Positions 8,229 to 16,401 of a stretch of 40,003 nucleotides of DNA are shown here, in pieces; the first letter of the stretch is position 1, and the number at the start of each line of letters is the position of its first letter. The position numbers and the translations under genes are program-made. This DNA is from DAIOEK01 sp036746315 (GTDB lineage Bacteria; Chloroflexota; Anaerolineae; Anaerolineales; Anaerolineaceae). The notes below the pieces were generated by a model that was not told where the DNA came from, searched no databases, and saw nothing but the letters and a program-made list of their open reading frames with translations. The DNA is taken from the NCBI GenBank assembly GCA_036746315.1, contig DAIOEK010000024.1:1-40003 (forward strand), read 5' to 3'.

Positions 8229-9326
8229 ATGCAAAAATGGAAAAATATAATCCTGGTACTGCTCGCTGCATCCATCCTCTGCGCATGTAAACCTGCCCCA
8301 AGCACAAACACACCCACTGTGATGCAAACCGTAACAATTCCCGAGAACTGGCCATCTGGCATTCCCGCCGATATCCCGCCGCTGTCGGGGACAATTACCA
8401 ACGTGATGACCGGCGGTAACCGCATCCGTCTGTTTTATTCTGGCGTTACCCGCGCCGATATCGTAGCATACGTTTCCCAAATGGAAACCGCTGGCTTTCA
8501 AGCGCAATACGAGATCTATGTCAACTCGCAATCCAGTGTCACCCCGTCCGTGGACGGTGCCACGCCGTTTGAAGGAGTCTCCATGACTAGGGGCGGTTAT
8601 TCTTTCCGCATCATGGTCGGCGATGAAGGCAGCGCGACATACGACCTGGATGGCCTGCCACAAAACACACTGGAGAATGGTGCTGTATGGCCCGCGCAGT
8701 GGGCGGAGATCGTCCCAAAACCTGAAGGGCTCAATTACACGGATAGTCGCGATATCCAGTCGTCAGACGATTACCTGCGCACAACCGGGCACTTTGAAAA
8801 CCCCGGATTTACAGATGAACTCATGGATGAGCATAAACAGATTGTCGACAGATACTTCGATGTGTTGCAGTCGAGAGGCTATCGAGCGGTTGAAGGTCAA
8901 GAGGCAAACCAGGTCAACCGGACGGTCGCAGATGCCCGGCTTTTTACCGATAATACCTGGGTGATCGCCGTCTGGGGTTGGGAGAATTCCAACGCGGTTA
9001 CGATCGAAGCCTGGAAATATCCGCAGCCGGAAAAGTCGTCGTGGCCGGATAGTATTCCCGCCTGGGTGCCCCGCTTCCCGTATGGCACGCTTCAGCAGGT
9101 ATTGGAAGGTGGCAATGCTGTACATCTGACCTACATCGGCGTTAAACCGGATGATATTGCGGATTATCGGCTGGCACTCATTGCGGCGGGTTTTGAAACC
9201 GACCCTGATTTTACCTCCATGAACACCGGCGATCGGATTTATATGGTGAAGGATACCGTATCCGTCAATGCTTCCATCCGTCAGGATACCGCCGAGATCA
9301 GCTTTCAGATCGGCTTGCACCCATAA
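8229..9326 (+). CDS. putative lipoprotein with internal repeats
   Basis: The N-terminus (MQKWKN, hydrophobic run, then ILCACKPAPS) is a type II signal peptide with a lipobox ending at LCAC, so the mature protein should be lipid-anchored outside the membrane. The ATG at 8229 is preferred over the upstream TTG at 8193 because it puts the charged residues next to the hydrophobic core; GAGG at 8212-8215 is somewhat distant. The mature part has about three related modules. The clearest two begin WPSGIPADIPP and WPDSIPAWVP. They continue through GGN-x-(I/V)-(R/H)-L-x-Y-x-GV and end in a Y-x8-(T/A)-AGF helix. The middle copy is more diverged. I do not recognise a named family and predict no enzymatic role. 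Confidence 0.8.
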   Translation: MQKWKNIILVLLAASILCACKPAPSTNTPTVMQTVTIPENWPSGIPADIPPLSGTITNVMTGGNRIRLFYSGVTRADIVAYVSQMETAGFQAQYEIYVNSQSSVTPSVDGATPFEGVSMTRGGYSFRIMVGDEGSATYDLDGLPQNTLENGAVWPAQWAEIVPKPEGLNYTDSRDIQSSDDYLRTTGHFENPGFTDELMDEHKQIVDRYFDVLQSRGYRAVEGQEANQVNRTVADARLFTDNTWVIAVWGWENSNAVTIEAWKYPQPEKSSWPDSIPAWVPRFPYGTLQQVLEGGNAVHLTYIGVKPDDIADYRLALIAAGFETDPDFTSMNTGDRIYMVKDTVSVNASIRQDTAEISFQIGLHP

Positions 9327-9371
9327 TGATGTTGACCTGATAACTTTGCAAAGAATGGAAGGATAACGCGG

Positions 9372-9794
9372 ATGATACAGTCTTTGGTGCATGTGGCTTT
9401 GGTGGTAAAAGATTATGATGAAGCCATAGACTTTTATACAAAAAAGCTTCATTTCATATTGGTGGAAGATACTTACCAACCGGAACAGGATAAACGTTGG
9501 GTGGTCGTTTCCCCGCCGGGTTCAAACGGGGCCACCATCCTGCTCGCCAGGGCGTCCACTCCTGCGCAGGAAGCCTTCATTGGAAACCAGACCGGAGGAA
9601 GAGTATTCTTGTTTTTGGCAACGGACGACTTCGAGAGGGATTATCAAGAAATGAAGCAGCTTGGAATTGAGTTTGTCCGGGAACCAAAGACGCAGGAGTA
9701 TGGAACGGTTGCGGTATTCAAGGATTTGTACGGAAACCTGTGGGATTTAATACAGTTCACCCAAAACCATCCTATGTCTGAGAGGGTAAGATAA
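9372..9794 (+). CDS. VOC (glyoxalase/bleomycin-resistance fold) family protein
   Basis: A 140-residue protein with the paired beta-alpha-beta-beta-beta layout of the vicinal oxygen chelate superfamily. It opens with HVALVVKDYDEAIDFY and closes with GTVAVFKDLYGNLWDLIQ. Possible metal ligands are His8 and acidic residues near 90 and 130, but the usual terminal NLWEL is NLWDL here. Substrate cannot be told: members include glyoxalase I-like, dioxygenase-like and resistance proteins. GGAAGG lies 9 nt before the ATG. It is 45 bp after the lipoprotein gene and may be co-transcribed with it. Confidence 0.85.
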   Translation: MIQSLVHVALVVKDYDEAIDFYTKKLHFILVEDTYQPEQDKRWVVVSPPGSNGATILLARASTPAQEAFIGNQTGGRVFLFLATDDFERDYQEMKQLGIEFVREPKTQEYGTVAVFKDLYGNLWDLIQFTQNHPMSERVR

Positions 9795-9874
9795 CCCCCT
9801 CATATAGATAAAATTTACCGCCTTTTATCCAAAAAACCTTTGCGATCCCGAAGTCTGGAAGGATTTCCCTTCTT

Positions 9875-9928
9875 GACATCCTGAACCGCCTGTTGTTACT
9901 CTGACCGCCGCAGGCGGGAAGAATCTCC
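9875..9928. repeat. dispersed repeat, third copy
   Basis: It starts GACATCCTGAACC and ends GGCGGGAAGAATCTCC, matching the outline of the two copies near 8.0 kb. An internal inverted pair (CCGCCTG near the middle, CAGGCGG near the end) could fold into a hairpin, as in REP-like elements. Confidence 0.45.
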
Positions 9929-10006
9929 ATGTAAGCCATATACTTGCTCCCGAACCTCGAAACTACATCCACTGCGGCATCCCATGCCGGCGCCCTCAGA
10001 AAATCA

Positions 10007-10020
10007 TGTCACTAGTGACA
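10007..10020. promoter_or_regulatory. 14-bp perfect palindrome, possible operator
   Basis: TGTCACTAGTGACA is perfectly self-complementary and lies about 155 bp upstream of the promoter at 10174. No regulator in the window is an obvious partner. Confidence 0.25.
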
Positions 10021-10173
10021 GGGTGCATTCTCGTCTCATTTTAATTAAAATAAAAGGGGAATCTCAATAAACTGCACCACTGGAATTGTTTCCTTTTGTT
10101 CCTGAGCACCTCATTTTTCTGAATCAAAAAACTTTCAAACCATCCATACCCTCCACTAAAAACACGAAGAATG

Positions 10174-10201
10174 TTGTGTACGCAGGGGACTGGTTTATAA
10201 T
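10174..10201 (+). promoter_or_regulatory. promoter predicting a leaderless transcript
   Basis: TATAAT at 10196-10201 lies only 6 nt before the ATG at 10208, with a weak -35 (TTGTGT, 10174-10179) 16 bp upstream. No ribosome-binding site is present between promoter and ATG. Confidence 0.6.
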
Positions 10202-10207
10202 TTCCCT

Positions 10208-11788
10208 ATGACATCGACCTCTCGCATCCTCTCCCCCAAAAGCCTCTACTTCGTCGTCTTCATCTCTGGAATGACCTCCTTGGGCCTGGAGATGGCCGCC
10301 TCCCGGCTGCTGGGCAATGTCTTTGGCTCCAGCAACCTGGTTTGGGCGAGCATCATCGGCCTGATACTCATCTACCTCACGGTGGGATATTTCGTCGGCG
10401 GACGGCTGGCAGACCGGCACCCCGATCCGGCGTTATTCTGCAAAATCCTGATTTTTGCTGGGTTCAGCGGAGTCATAATTCCGGTCATCGCCCAACCCAT
10501 CTTGCGATTTGCCGCCGATGCCTTTGACCTGCTCAATCTGGGCGTACTGGCCGGCTCCTTCGTCTCGGTGATGGTCCTTATGCTGCTTCCTATGATTCTG
10601 TTGGGAACCGCATCGCCCTTCGCCATCCGCCTCTCGATGGACGATACAGCCTCTGCCGGGCAGGTCTCCGGCAAGATTTATGCGATTTCCACTCTTGGCT
10701 CATTCATCGGTACATTCCTGCCGTCCTTGATCCTGATTCCCCTCATTGGAACCTACCGCACCTTCGTACTCTTCGGCACGATCCTGATTGCCATTGCACT
10801 TTTCTTTCTTCTGAAATTGCAGGGGTGGCGCCGCAGTTGGCTGTTTCTGGCAATTTTTGTTGTCAGCAGTGTACTTTTAATAGTCGGACCCCTCGGCAGA
10901 ATCAAGCAATCCGCCGGGCAGGTCTTTGAAGGGGAATCAGCGTACAACTACATTCAGGTCCTACAGCAGGATGGCTATTACATGTTGCGCTTGAATGAAG
11001 GACAGGGGGTGCACTCGGTTTACAAGGCAGATCAGGATAATTTTTTCGGCCCCTGGGAGCAGTTCCTGGTTGGTCCTTTCTTCAATGATCCACCCTTCGC
11101 TGTCCAGGAGGTCAAATCGATCGGCATCGTCGGGTTGGCGGCAGGGACCACTGCCCGTGCAGCTACGCATGTCTTTGGCGATATCCCCATCGACGGCTGG
11201 GAAATCGACCCGCAGATCATCAACGTCGGGCAAAAATACTTCGCCATGAATGAACCCAACCTGCATGTGTATGCTCAGGATGGGCGTTGGGGCTTGGAAA
11301 AGAGCTCCCGCAAATATTCTCTCATCGCGATTGATGCCTACCGCCCCCCATACATTCCGCCCCACCTTACCACAGTCGAATTCTTCCGCATCGTTTACGA
11401 TCATTTGGATGAAAATGGCAGCGTCGTAATCAATGTTGGTCGTTCCCTGAATGACCGCCGACTGATCGACGATATGACCGCAACTATTAAGCAGGTTTTC
11501 CCTTCGGTCTATGTTATGGATCTTCCTGATACCTTTAATTCCATGATTTTTGCCACGAGAAAGCCCACCCGTGAATCAAACCTGTTGCAAAACTTTATTC
11601 AACTTTCACAACAGCCGGAAACTTCCTCCCTGTTATTGGAAACCATGCAGATCAGCATTGCCAACCTGCAGGAAGTCCCCGACACCGGAACGGTTTACAC
11701 GGATGATCTCGCTCCCATAGAATGGGTTACGAATACAATGGTTCTTAACTTTATCCTCTCAGACGATGTAAGCACACTACAGGAATAA
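10208..11788 (+). CDS. membrane-fused spermidine synthase-like protein
   Basis: The N-terminal half (about residues 10-235) has seven or more hydrophobic segments. It starts with the FVVFISGMTSLGLEMAASRLLG stretch typical of fused MFS/spermidine-synthase proteins. The C-terminal half (about 240-526) is a Rossmann methyltransferase-like spermidine synthase domain. It has a nucleotide loop GIVGLAAGTTARA near residue 310 and an acidic strand end GWEIDPQII. The usual spermidine-synthase substrate signature is not clear, so the product may transfer an aminopropyl group or do something else at the membrane. The ATG is followed 2 nt after its stop by the next gene, so the two form an operon. The start has no SD and appears leaderless. 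Confidence 0.85.
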   Translation: MTSTSRILSPKSLYFVVFISGMTSLGLEMAASRLLGNVFGSSNLVWASIIGLILIYLTVGYFVGGRLADRHPDPALFCKILIFAGFSGVIIPVIAQPILRFAADAFDLLNLGVLAGSFVSVMVLMLLPMILLGTASPFAIRLSMDDTASAGQVSGKIYAISTLGSFIGTFLPSLILIPLIGTYRTFVLFGTILIAIALFFLLKLQGWRRSWLFLAIFVVSSVLLIVGPLGRIKQSAGQVFEGESAYNYIQVLQQDGYYMLRLNEGQGVHSVYKADQDNFFGPWEQFLVGPFFNDPPFAVQEVKSIGIVGLAAGTTARAATHVFGDIPIDGWEIDPQIINVGQKYFAMNEPNLHVYAQDGRWGLEKSSRKYSLIAIDAYRPPYIPPHLTTVEFFRIVYDHLDENGSVVINVGRSLNDRRLIDDMTATIKQVFPSVYVMDLPDTFNSMIFATRKPTRESNLLQNFIQLSQQPETSSLLLETMQISIANLQEVPDTGTVYTDDLAPIEWVTNTMVLNFILSDDVSTLQE

Positions 11789-11789
11789 T

Positions 11790-12461
11790 ATGAACCCCGC
11801 CAAGAATATCTTCTTCCGCCTCCTTACGGTTATACTCGCTGTTCTCACCCCCCTGGTCATCATCATGACCAGTGTTCGTTTGTTGATGACACCTGCGTTT
11901 CTGGTGGCTGAGTATCATATGCCCGGATTTCCAGATGACCCGTATGGCTTCACCATGCAGGAACGTTTGAAGTGGTCGAAGATTTCGATCACCTACCTGT
12001 TGAACAATTCCGACATCAGTTATTTTAATTCCTATAAACTGGATTCAGGTGATCCGCTTTACAACGACCGCGAATTATCCCATATGGATGATGTGAAGGT
12101 GGTGGTAACCAATGGCAGATTATTCTGGTTGGGTACCCTGGTGGTCTGGATTGCCATTCTGCTTTTCCTGTATCTCAAAAACAGTCTGGCGGGGATAAAA
12201 AAAGCGCTCAGCCTGGGTGGATGGTTGACTATTGGGCTGATGGGCTTGATGGGCGTCACCATTTTGCTCAGCTTCGATGCCTTGTTTACACAGTTCCACA
12301 ATCTTTTCTTCGAGAGCGGAACCTGGACCTTTTACTACTCCGATACTTTCATCCGCCTTTTCCCCCTGCGCTTCTGGCAGGATGCTTTTATCCTGATCGC
12401 AGTTCTTTCTGTTATCTTTTCTCTGGCATTGATCTACGCTGGCAAAAATAAAAGGTCCTGA
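11790..12461 (+). CDS. DUF1461 (TIGR01906-type) integral membrane protein
   Basis: A 223-residue protein with four predicted membrane helices (about 10-32, 113-130, 143-165 and 198-217). The extracytoplasmic loop carries the family signature YNDRELSHMDDVKVV. This matches the TIGR01906/DUF1461 family found in Firmicutes, Actinobacteria and Chloroflexi; its function is unknown to me. It begins 1 nt after the preceding stop and ends inside a bidirectional terminator, so it is the last gene of a two-gene operon. Confidence 0.85.
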   Translation: MNPAKNIFFRLLTVILAVLTPLVIIMTSVRLLMTPAFLVAEYHMPGFPDDPYGFTMQERLKWSKISITYLLNNSDISYFNSYKLDSGDPLYNDRELSHMDDVKVVVTNGRLFWLGTLVVWIAILLFLYLKNSLAGIKKALSLGGWLTIGLMGLMGVTILLSFDALFTQFHNLFFESGTWTFYYSDTFIRLFPLRFWQDAFILIAVLSVIFSLALIYAGKNKRS

Positions 12462-12478
12462 TTCAGGACCTTTTATTC
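12451..12478. terminator. bidirectional rho-independent terminator
   Basis: AAAGGTCCTGA and TCAGGACCTTT (12451-12473) form a GC-containing stem that includes the DUF1461 stop codon. A T-rich tract follows on both strands, so it serves the converging DUF1461 gene (+) and apgM (-). Confidence 0.85.
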
Positions 12479-12494
12479 TTCATTGCTTGATATA

Positions 12495-13703
12495 TTAAGC
12501 GCCGTATTTATTCAATCGAAGCGCATGTCCCAACGCCAGGGGCATGACTTCCAGGGCGCTGAACGTGCCCAACCCACCCTGCAGGCAGGCTCGCTCGCCA
12601 AATTGCACCTGGTGATCGGAACGCACGGTCTCCGGTGCAGACAGTAAAAGTGGCACCGGGTGCCATGAATGCGACTTCAGCTTCGCCGGTGTAGAATGAT
12701 CACCGGTAATGATCAACACATCCGGGTTGAGTTTCATCAGGCTGGGAATGGCCGCATCGACCGTTTCAATGACGTGAACTTTTGCGTCGAAATTCCCATC
12801 CTCGCCATAGCTGTCGGTCTTCTTAATGTGCACAAAGAAGAAATCGTACTCATCCCAGTGCTTCGCTACGGCAGCAAATTCATCTTCAGGAGTCTCGCCA
12901 TCAAAGTGGATCACATCCATACCCACCAACTGTGCCACGCCCTTGTACATCGGATAAACTGCCACGCAGGCAGCCTTTAGCTGGTAACGATCCGCATAGC
13001 TTTCCAGAGCAGGGTCAGTGGCAAAACCGCGTAAAGTCAGCGCATTTGCTTTAGGTTCTTTCGTCAGAATTTTACGTGCTTCAGCGATCCATTGGTTGTA
13101 AAGGTCGGCAGTTTTCTTGGACTCAGCATTCTTCGCAACCGCCTGCAAGGGAGCAACTCCCGTCTTTTGCGGGTCGGTATCCTCGATCTCGGCAAACAAG
13201 CCTTCGCCGCGTAACACGACAGCAAAACGATGCTCTTTTACATGTTTTACTTCGACCTTTACGCCCGGCAGTTCAATCCCCTTGAGCTTTTCGACGACTA
13301 CCGATGCTTCTTCCGTTGGGATGCGTCCGGCTCGTCGGTCGGTGATCAAACCGTTGGCATCTACGGTGCAGAAATTACCTCTGGCTGCGACATCGCCTTT
13401 ATTGACGCGCATTCCAACGCCAATTGACTCCAACACGCCTCTGCCTACCTCGTGCTGGATCGGATCATAGCCAAATAATGAAAGGTGTGCCGGACCTGAA
13501 CCAGGTGTAACTCCGGCGCTAATCGGCACTGTCTGTCCTAAAATACCGGCTGCAGCGAGCTTATCCATGTTGGGTGTTTTGGCTGTTTCCAACTCCGTTA
13601 ATCCGCCTGCATTCATTGCCAAACCGCCCAGACCGTCCATCACCAAAAGCACGATCTTGGTCTTGTTGGGAGCAAGCAAACTCTTCAATACTTGTGTATC
13701 CAT
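12495..13703 (-). CDS. apgM: 2,3-bisphosphoglycerate-independent phosphoglycerate mutase, archaeal type
   Basis: Interconverts 3- and 2-phosphoglycerate in glycolysis with bound divalent metals. The alkaline-phosphatase-fold signatures are clear. LLVMDGLGG near residue 20 is a metal site. TPGSGPAHLSLFGYDP near 66 contains the serine nucleophile region, and FVHIKKTDSYGEDG and IITGDHSTP carry further metal ligands. At 402 residues it matches the short archaeal-type ApgM family (COG3635), not the roughly 510-residue bacterial GpmI. GGAGG lies 5 nt before the ATG. It is 108 bp downstream of the ABC ATPase gene and separated from it by a terminator. Confidence 0.93.
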   Translation of the reverse strand: MDTQVLKSLLAPNKTKIVLLVMDGLGGLAMNAGGLTELETAKTPNMDKLAAAGILGQTVPISAGVTPGSGPAHLSLFGYDPIQHEVGRGVLESIGVGMRVNKGDVAARGNFCTVDANGLITDRRAGRIPTEEASVVVEKLKGIELPGVKVEVKHVKEHRFAVVLRGEGLFAEIEDTDPQKTGVAPLQAVAKNAESKKTADLYNQWIAEARKILTKEPKANALTLRGFATDPALESYADRYQLKAACVAVYPMYKGVAQLVGMDVIHFDGETPEDEFAAVAKHWDEYDFFFVHIKKTDSYGEDGNFDAKVHVIETVDAAIPSLMKLNPDVLIITGDHSTPAKLKSHSWHPVPLLLSAPETVRSDHQVQFGERACLQGGLGTFSALEVMPLALGHALRLNKYGA

Positions 13704-13736
13704 ATAACCTCCATCACAGAGAGTGAGATCAGCGAA

Positions 13737-13785
13737 TAAAAAGAGCGGAGCGCTGAATCGAAGAGATTATTTCGATTCCTCGCTC
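13737..13785 (-). terminator. rho-independent terminator of the ABC ATPase gene
   Basis: On the minus strand an imperfect GC-rich hairpin, with inner arms AATCGAA and TTCGATT and outer GAGCG/CGCTC pairs, is followed by CTTTTTATT. It lies 27 nt after the upstream stop codon. Confidence 0.75.
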
Positions 13786-13811
13786 CCACTCCCTTTTACA
13801 AAATTACAAAA

Positions 13812-14924
13812 TTATCGCACAGCCTGCGGATTTTCCGGGTTGGCGCTTGGGTCAAAGATATGGAAGCTGTCCATATCGAACATGAGCTGAACAGTATCGC
13901 CAATGTGGAAGCGAGTGCGTGGGTCAACACGGGCAACAAAGTTGGTATCGCCGGTGAGCATGATCATTGAGATTTCATTACCCATCAACTCAGTCACATC
14001 CACTTTGGCTTCCATGGTAGCGCCCTTGATGTTGGAGGGCAGATATTCGGGGTTGTGAATGTTCTCAGGACGAATACCAAAAATGATATCCTTGTCGACC
14101 AATCCCATATAGGGTGCGGCCCGTTCTTCGGGGATTTGCACAACAAATGTATTGGCATCCACCATCAGCTTGCCATCCTGCTTGCGCAGTTTCGCAGGGA
14201 AGAAGTTCATCGCGGGTGAGCCAATGAAACCGGCTACAAATAGATTTGCCGGGCGGTCATACAGCGCCTGTGGTGTATCCAGCTGCTGCAACACACCTTT
14301 GTTCATCACGGCGATCCGAGATGCCATGGTCATGGCTTCTGTCTGGTCGTGTGTAACATAAATAAAAGTTGTCTGCAAACGTTGGTGCAGCTTGCTGATC
14401 TCAGACCGGGTTTGTACCCTGAGCTTTGCATCCAGGTTGGATAGCGGCTCATCGAAGAGGAAGACTTTTGGCTCACGCACAATCGCACGTCCAACTGCGA
14501 CACGCTGGCGTTGACCGCCTGATAATTCACGGGGGCGCCTCTTCAACAAAAGTTCAATGCCCAGTGTTTGCGCGGCTGCTTCAACCCTTTGCTTGATCTC
14601 TTCCTTCGAGACTTTGCGCAGCTTCAAACCAAAAGCCATATTGTCATAAACAGTCATATGCGGGTAAAGAGCATACGACTGAAATACCATGGCAATATCG
14701 CGATCTTTGGGTGCCACATCATTTACGACCGTGTCACCGATCAGAACCTCCCCGCTGGTCACTTCTTCCAAGCCAGCCAGGCAGCGAAGAGCAGTAGTTT
14801 TACCACAACCCGATGGACCAACCAGTACCAGAAATTCTTTATCTTCCACCTGGATGTTCAAATCATTGAGTGCAGTAAAATCGCCAAACTTCTTGAACAC
14901 ATGATTGAATGTAACGCTTGCCAT
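13812..14924 (-). CDS. ugpC: sugar ABC transporter ATP-binding protein (UgpC/MsmX type)
   Basis: Cytosolic ATPase of a CUT1-type carbohydrate or glycerol-3-phosphate importer. Walker A GPSGCGKTT is at residues 36-44, the Q-loop in FQSYALYPHMTV near 81, LSGGQRQR at 134-141, Walker B FLFDEP at 155-160 and the H-loop in THDQTEA near 192. A C-terminal TOBE-like regulatory domain (about 240-350) follows. No permease or binding-protein gene is adjacent, so it is an orphan. Family members of this kind (MsmX, MsmK) can energise several transporters. It has a strong promoter, GGAGG before the ATG and its own terminator, which fits a shared ATPase. Confidence 0.9.
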   Translation of the reverse strand: MASVTFNHVFKKFGDFTALNDLNIQVEDKEFLVLVGPSGCGKTTALRCLAGLEEVTSGEVLIGDTVVNDVAPKDRDIAMVFQSYALYPHMTVYDNMAFGLKLRKVSKEEIKQRVEAAAQTLGIELLLKRRPRELSGGQRQRVAVGRAIVREPKVFLFDEPLSNLDAKLRVQTRSEISKLHQRLQTTFIYVTHDQTEAMTMASRIAVMNKGVLQQLDTPQALYDRPANLFVAGFIGSPAMNFFPAKLRKQDGKLMVDANTFVVQIPEERAAPYMGLVDKDIIFGIRPENIHNPEYLPSNIKGATMEAKVDVTELMGNEISMIMLTGDTNFVARVDPRTRFHIGDTVQLMFDMDSFHIFDPSANPENPQAVR

Positions 14925-14958
14925 AACTTCCTCCGTTTCTTTAGTGTATAGTGGCTTT

Positions 14959-14987
14959 ATTATATCGCACTAAAATGGAAACGCCAA
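14959..14987 (-). promoter_or_regulatory. promoter of the ABC ATPase gene
   Basis: On the minus strand, -35 TTGGCG (14982-14987) and -10 TATAAT (14959-14964) have a 17-bp spacer. The leader is about 28 nt and ends in a GGAGG ribosome site. Confidence 0.7.
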
Positions 14988-15079
14988 ATAAAAACAATTA
15001 CGTAAAATTTACCCAATCCTTACAGACAAGCATTATCAAATCTTTATACTGCAATTAGTTAAATCTTTTATAAATTGGG

Positions 15080-16348
15080 GTGCCATTGAATAAGTCAAAC
15101 CACTCCCAAAATCAATCTTTGGCTCAGGACTTTCTGCTGGGCAGGCAACCAATTTTTAACCGAGATCAGGTGGTGATCGGTTATGAATTGCTTTTCCGTT
15201 CTCTTACGGGCAGTGTAGATACGGTCGGTGGAGATATAGCCACCTCGCAAGTGATTCTAAATGCATTTTCCGAGATCGGAATTCAGAACCTGGTTGAAAA
15301 CAACTATGCCTTTATCAACTTCACCAGGAATTTTCTGACCGGACAACTTCCCATCCCTTTCTCTCCTCAGCAAACTGTGATTGAGGTGCTTGAAGATATC
15401 CAAATCGATCGCGCTTTTGTAGATGCTCTCCATCAGATGAAAAACAGAGGGTACACAATCGCGATGGATGACATCACGTCATTCGAACGAATGCAGCCGT
15501 TGCTACACATTGCCAAAATTGGAAAAATAGATCTGCCAAAAACCAATCAGAATGAACTTCCTTTGTTTGTCCGCCAGCTTCGCGAAAATGGAATTTACCC
15601 GCTGGCAGAAAAAGTTGAAACACAGGAAGAATTCCGTTATTGCCGATCGATTGGATTTGAATACTTTCAAGGCTATTTTTTTAGTAAGCCCAGCATCATC
15701 CGGGGTAGTAAGGTCGATGCATCCCGCATGGTAATCCTGCATGCCCTGGCAACACTGCAAAATCAAAACATCAACTTTCATGCACTCGAAGACATCATAA
15801 AAAGAGACGTCACACTTTCTTATAAGCTGCTTAAACTTTCCAATTCCGCTTATTATTCTCAGATGCAAAGAGTAAATTCCATCAGCCAGACGATCAGCCT
15901 CATTGGTATCACACAGTTGAGCGGTTGGCTTACGTTGATGCTGATTGATTCCATGGATAATAAACCCCATGAATTAACCAACATAGCCATGCTTCGCGCT
16001 CGGTATTGCGAGTTGCTCGGAAAAAGACTTGGTTTGCCAAACACGAACAGTCTGTTTATGGTAGGGTTGTTCTCGGTTCTGGATGCGCTTTTCGACCGTC
16101 CAATGCAGCAGATTCTTAACGCCTTGCCGATTGCACCGGATGTGTCACTGGCACTGCTAAATCGAGAAGGCCCGGCCGGAATGCTGCTCTCAGCAGTTTT
16201 GGCATCCGAGAGTGGCAATTTTCAAGCACTTATGGAGCTTGGGCTGTCCACTGAAGTGATTCGTCGAACCTATCTGGAAGCGGTTGCATGGACGAATGAA
16301 CTGATCCGTACCACGGAACTGGCTCTGTCCGCTGCTGACCCACAATAA
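15080..16348 (+). CDS. EAL and HDOD domain signalling protein
   Basis: This has the COG3434-type architecture: an N-terminal EAL-like domain (about 14-215) and a C-terminal HDOD domain (about 215-400), 422 residues in all. The EAL motif reads YELLFRS. Several catalytic-type residues persist: Asn in FINFTRNF, Glu in VIEVLED, the Asp pair in AMDDITSFERM, Lys in IGKIDL, Glu in KVETQEEF and the FQGYFF end. The loop after the Asp pair lacks the usual FGTG. The family is generally thought to act by binding, not by hydrolysing cyclic-di-GMP. The start is uncertain: GTG at 15080 has no upstream ribosome site, while TTG at 15086 has GGGG 5 nt before it. Confidence 0.85.
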   Translation: MPLNKSNHSQNQSLAQDFLLGRQPIFNRDQVVIGYELLFRSLTGSVDTVGGDIATSQVILNAFSEIGIQNLVENNYAFINFTRNFLTGQLPIPFSPQQTVIEVLEDIQIDRAFVDALHQMKNRGYTIAMDDITSFERMQPLLHIAKIGKIDLPKTNQNELPLFVRQLRENGIYPLAEKVETQEEFRYCRSIGFEYFQGYFFSKPSIIRGSKVDASRMVILHALATLQNQNINFHALEDIIKRDVTLSYKLLKLSNSAYYSQMQRVNSISQTISLIGITQLSGWLTLMLIDSMDNKPHELTNIAMLRARYCELLGKRLGLPNTNSLFMVGLFSVLDALFDRPMQQILNALPIAPDVSLALLNREGPAGMLLSAVLASESGNFQALMELGLSTEVIRRTYLEAVAWTNELIRTTELALSAADPQ

Positions 16349-16366
16349 TTCCTCTCTTTTGCTGAC

Positions 16367-16395
16367 CTGTCAATCTGCATGGTTTGGTTTACAAT
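16367..16395 (+). promoter_or_regulatory. promoter of mutS predicting a leaderless mRNA
   Basis: -35 CTGTCA (16367-16372), a 17-bp spacer and -10 TACAAT (16390-16395) place the start site at or next to the ATG at 16402. There is no SD sequence. Confidence 0.65.
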
Positions 16396-16401
16396 TATTC
16401 C

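Larger units (their letters stand above)
9795..10207. other. 413-bp non-coding gap
   Basis: No credible gene on either strand. It holds a diverged dispersed repeat (9875-9928), a 14-bp perfect palindrome (10007-10020), an AT-rich stretch near 10039-10056 and the promoter for the next gene. I see no tRNA or terminator in it. Confidence 0.6.
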
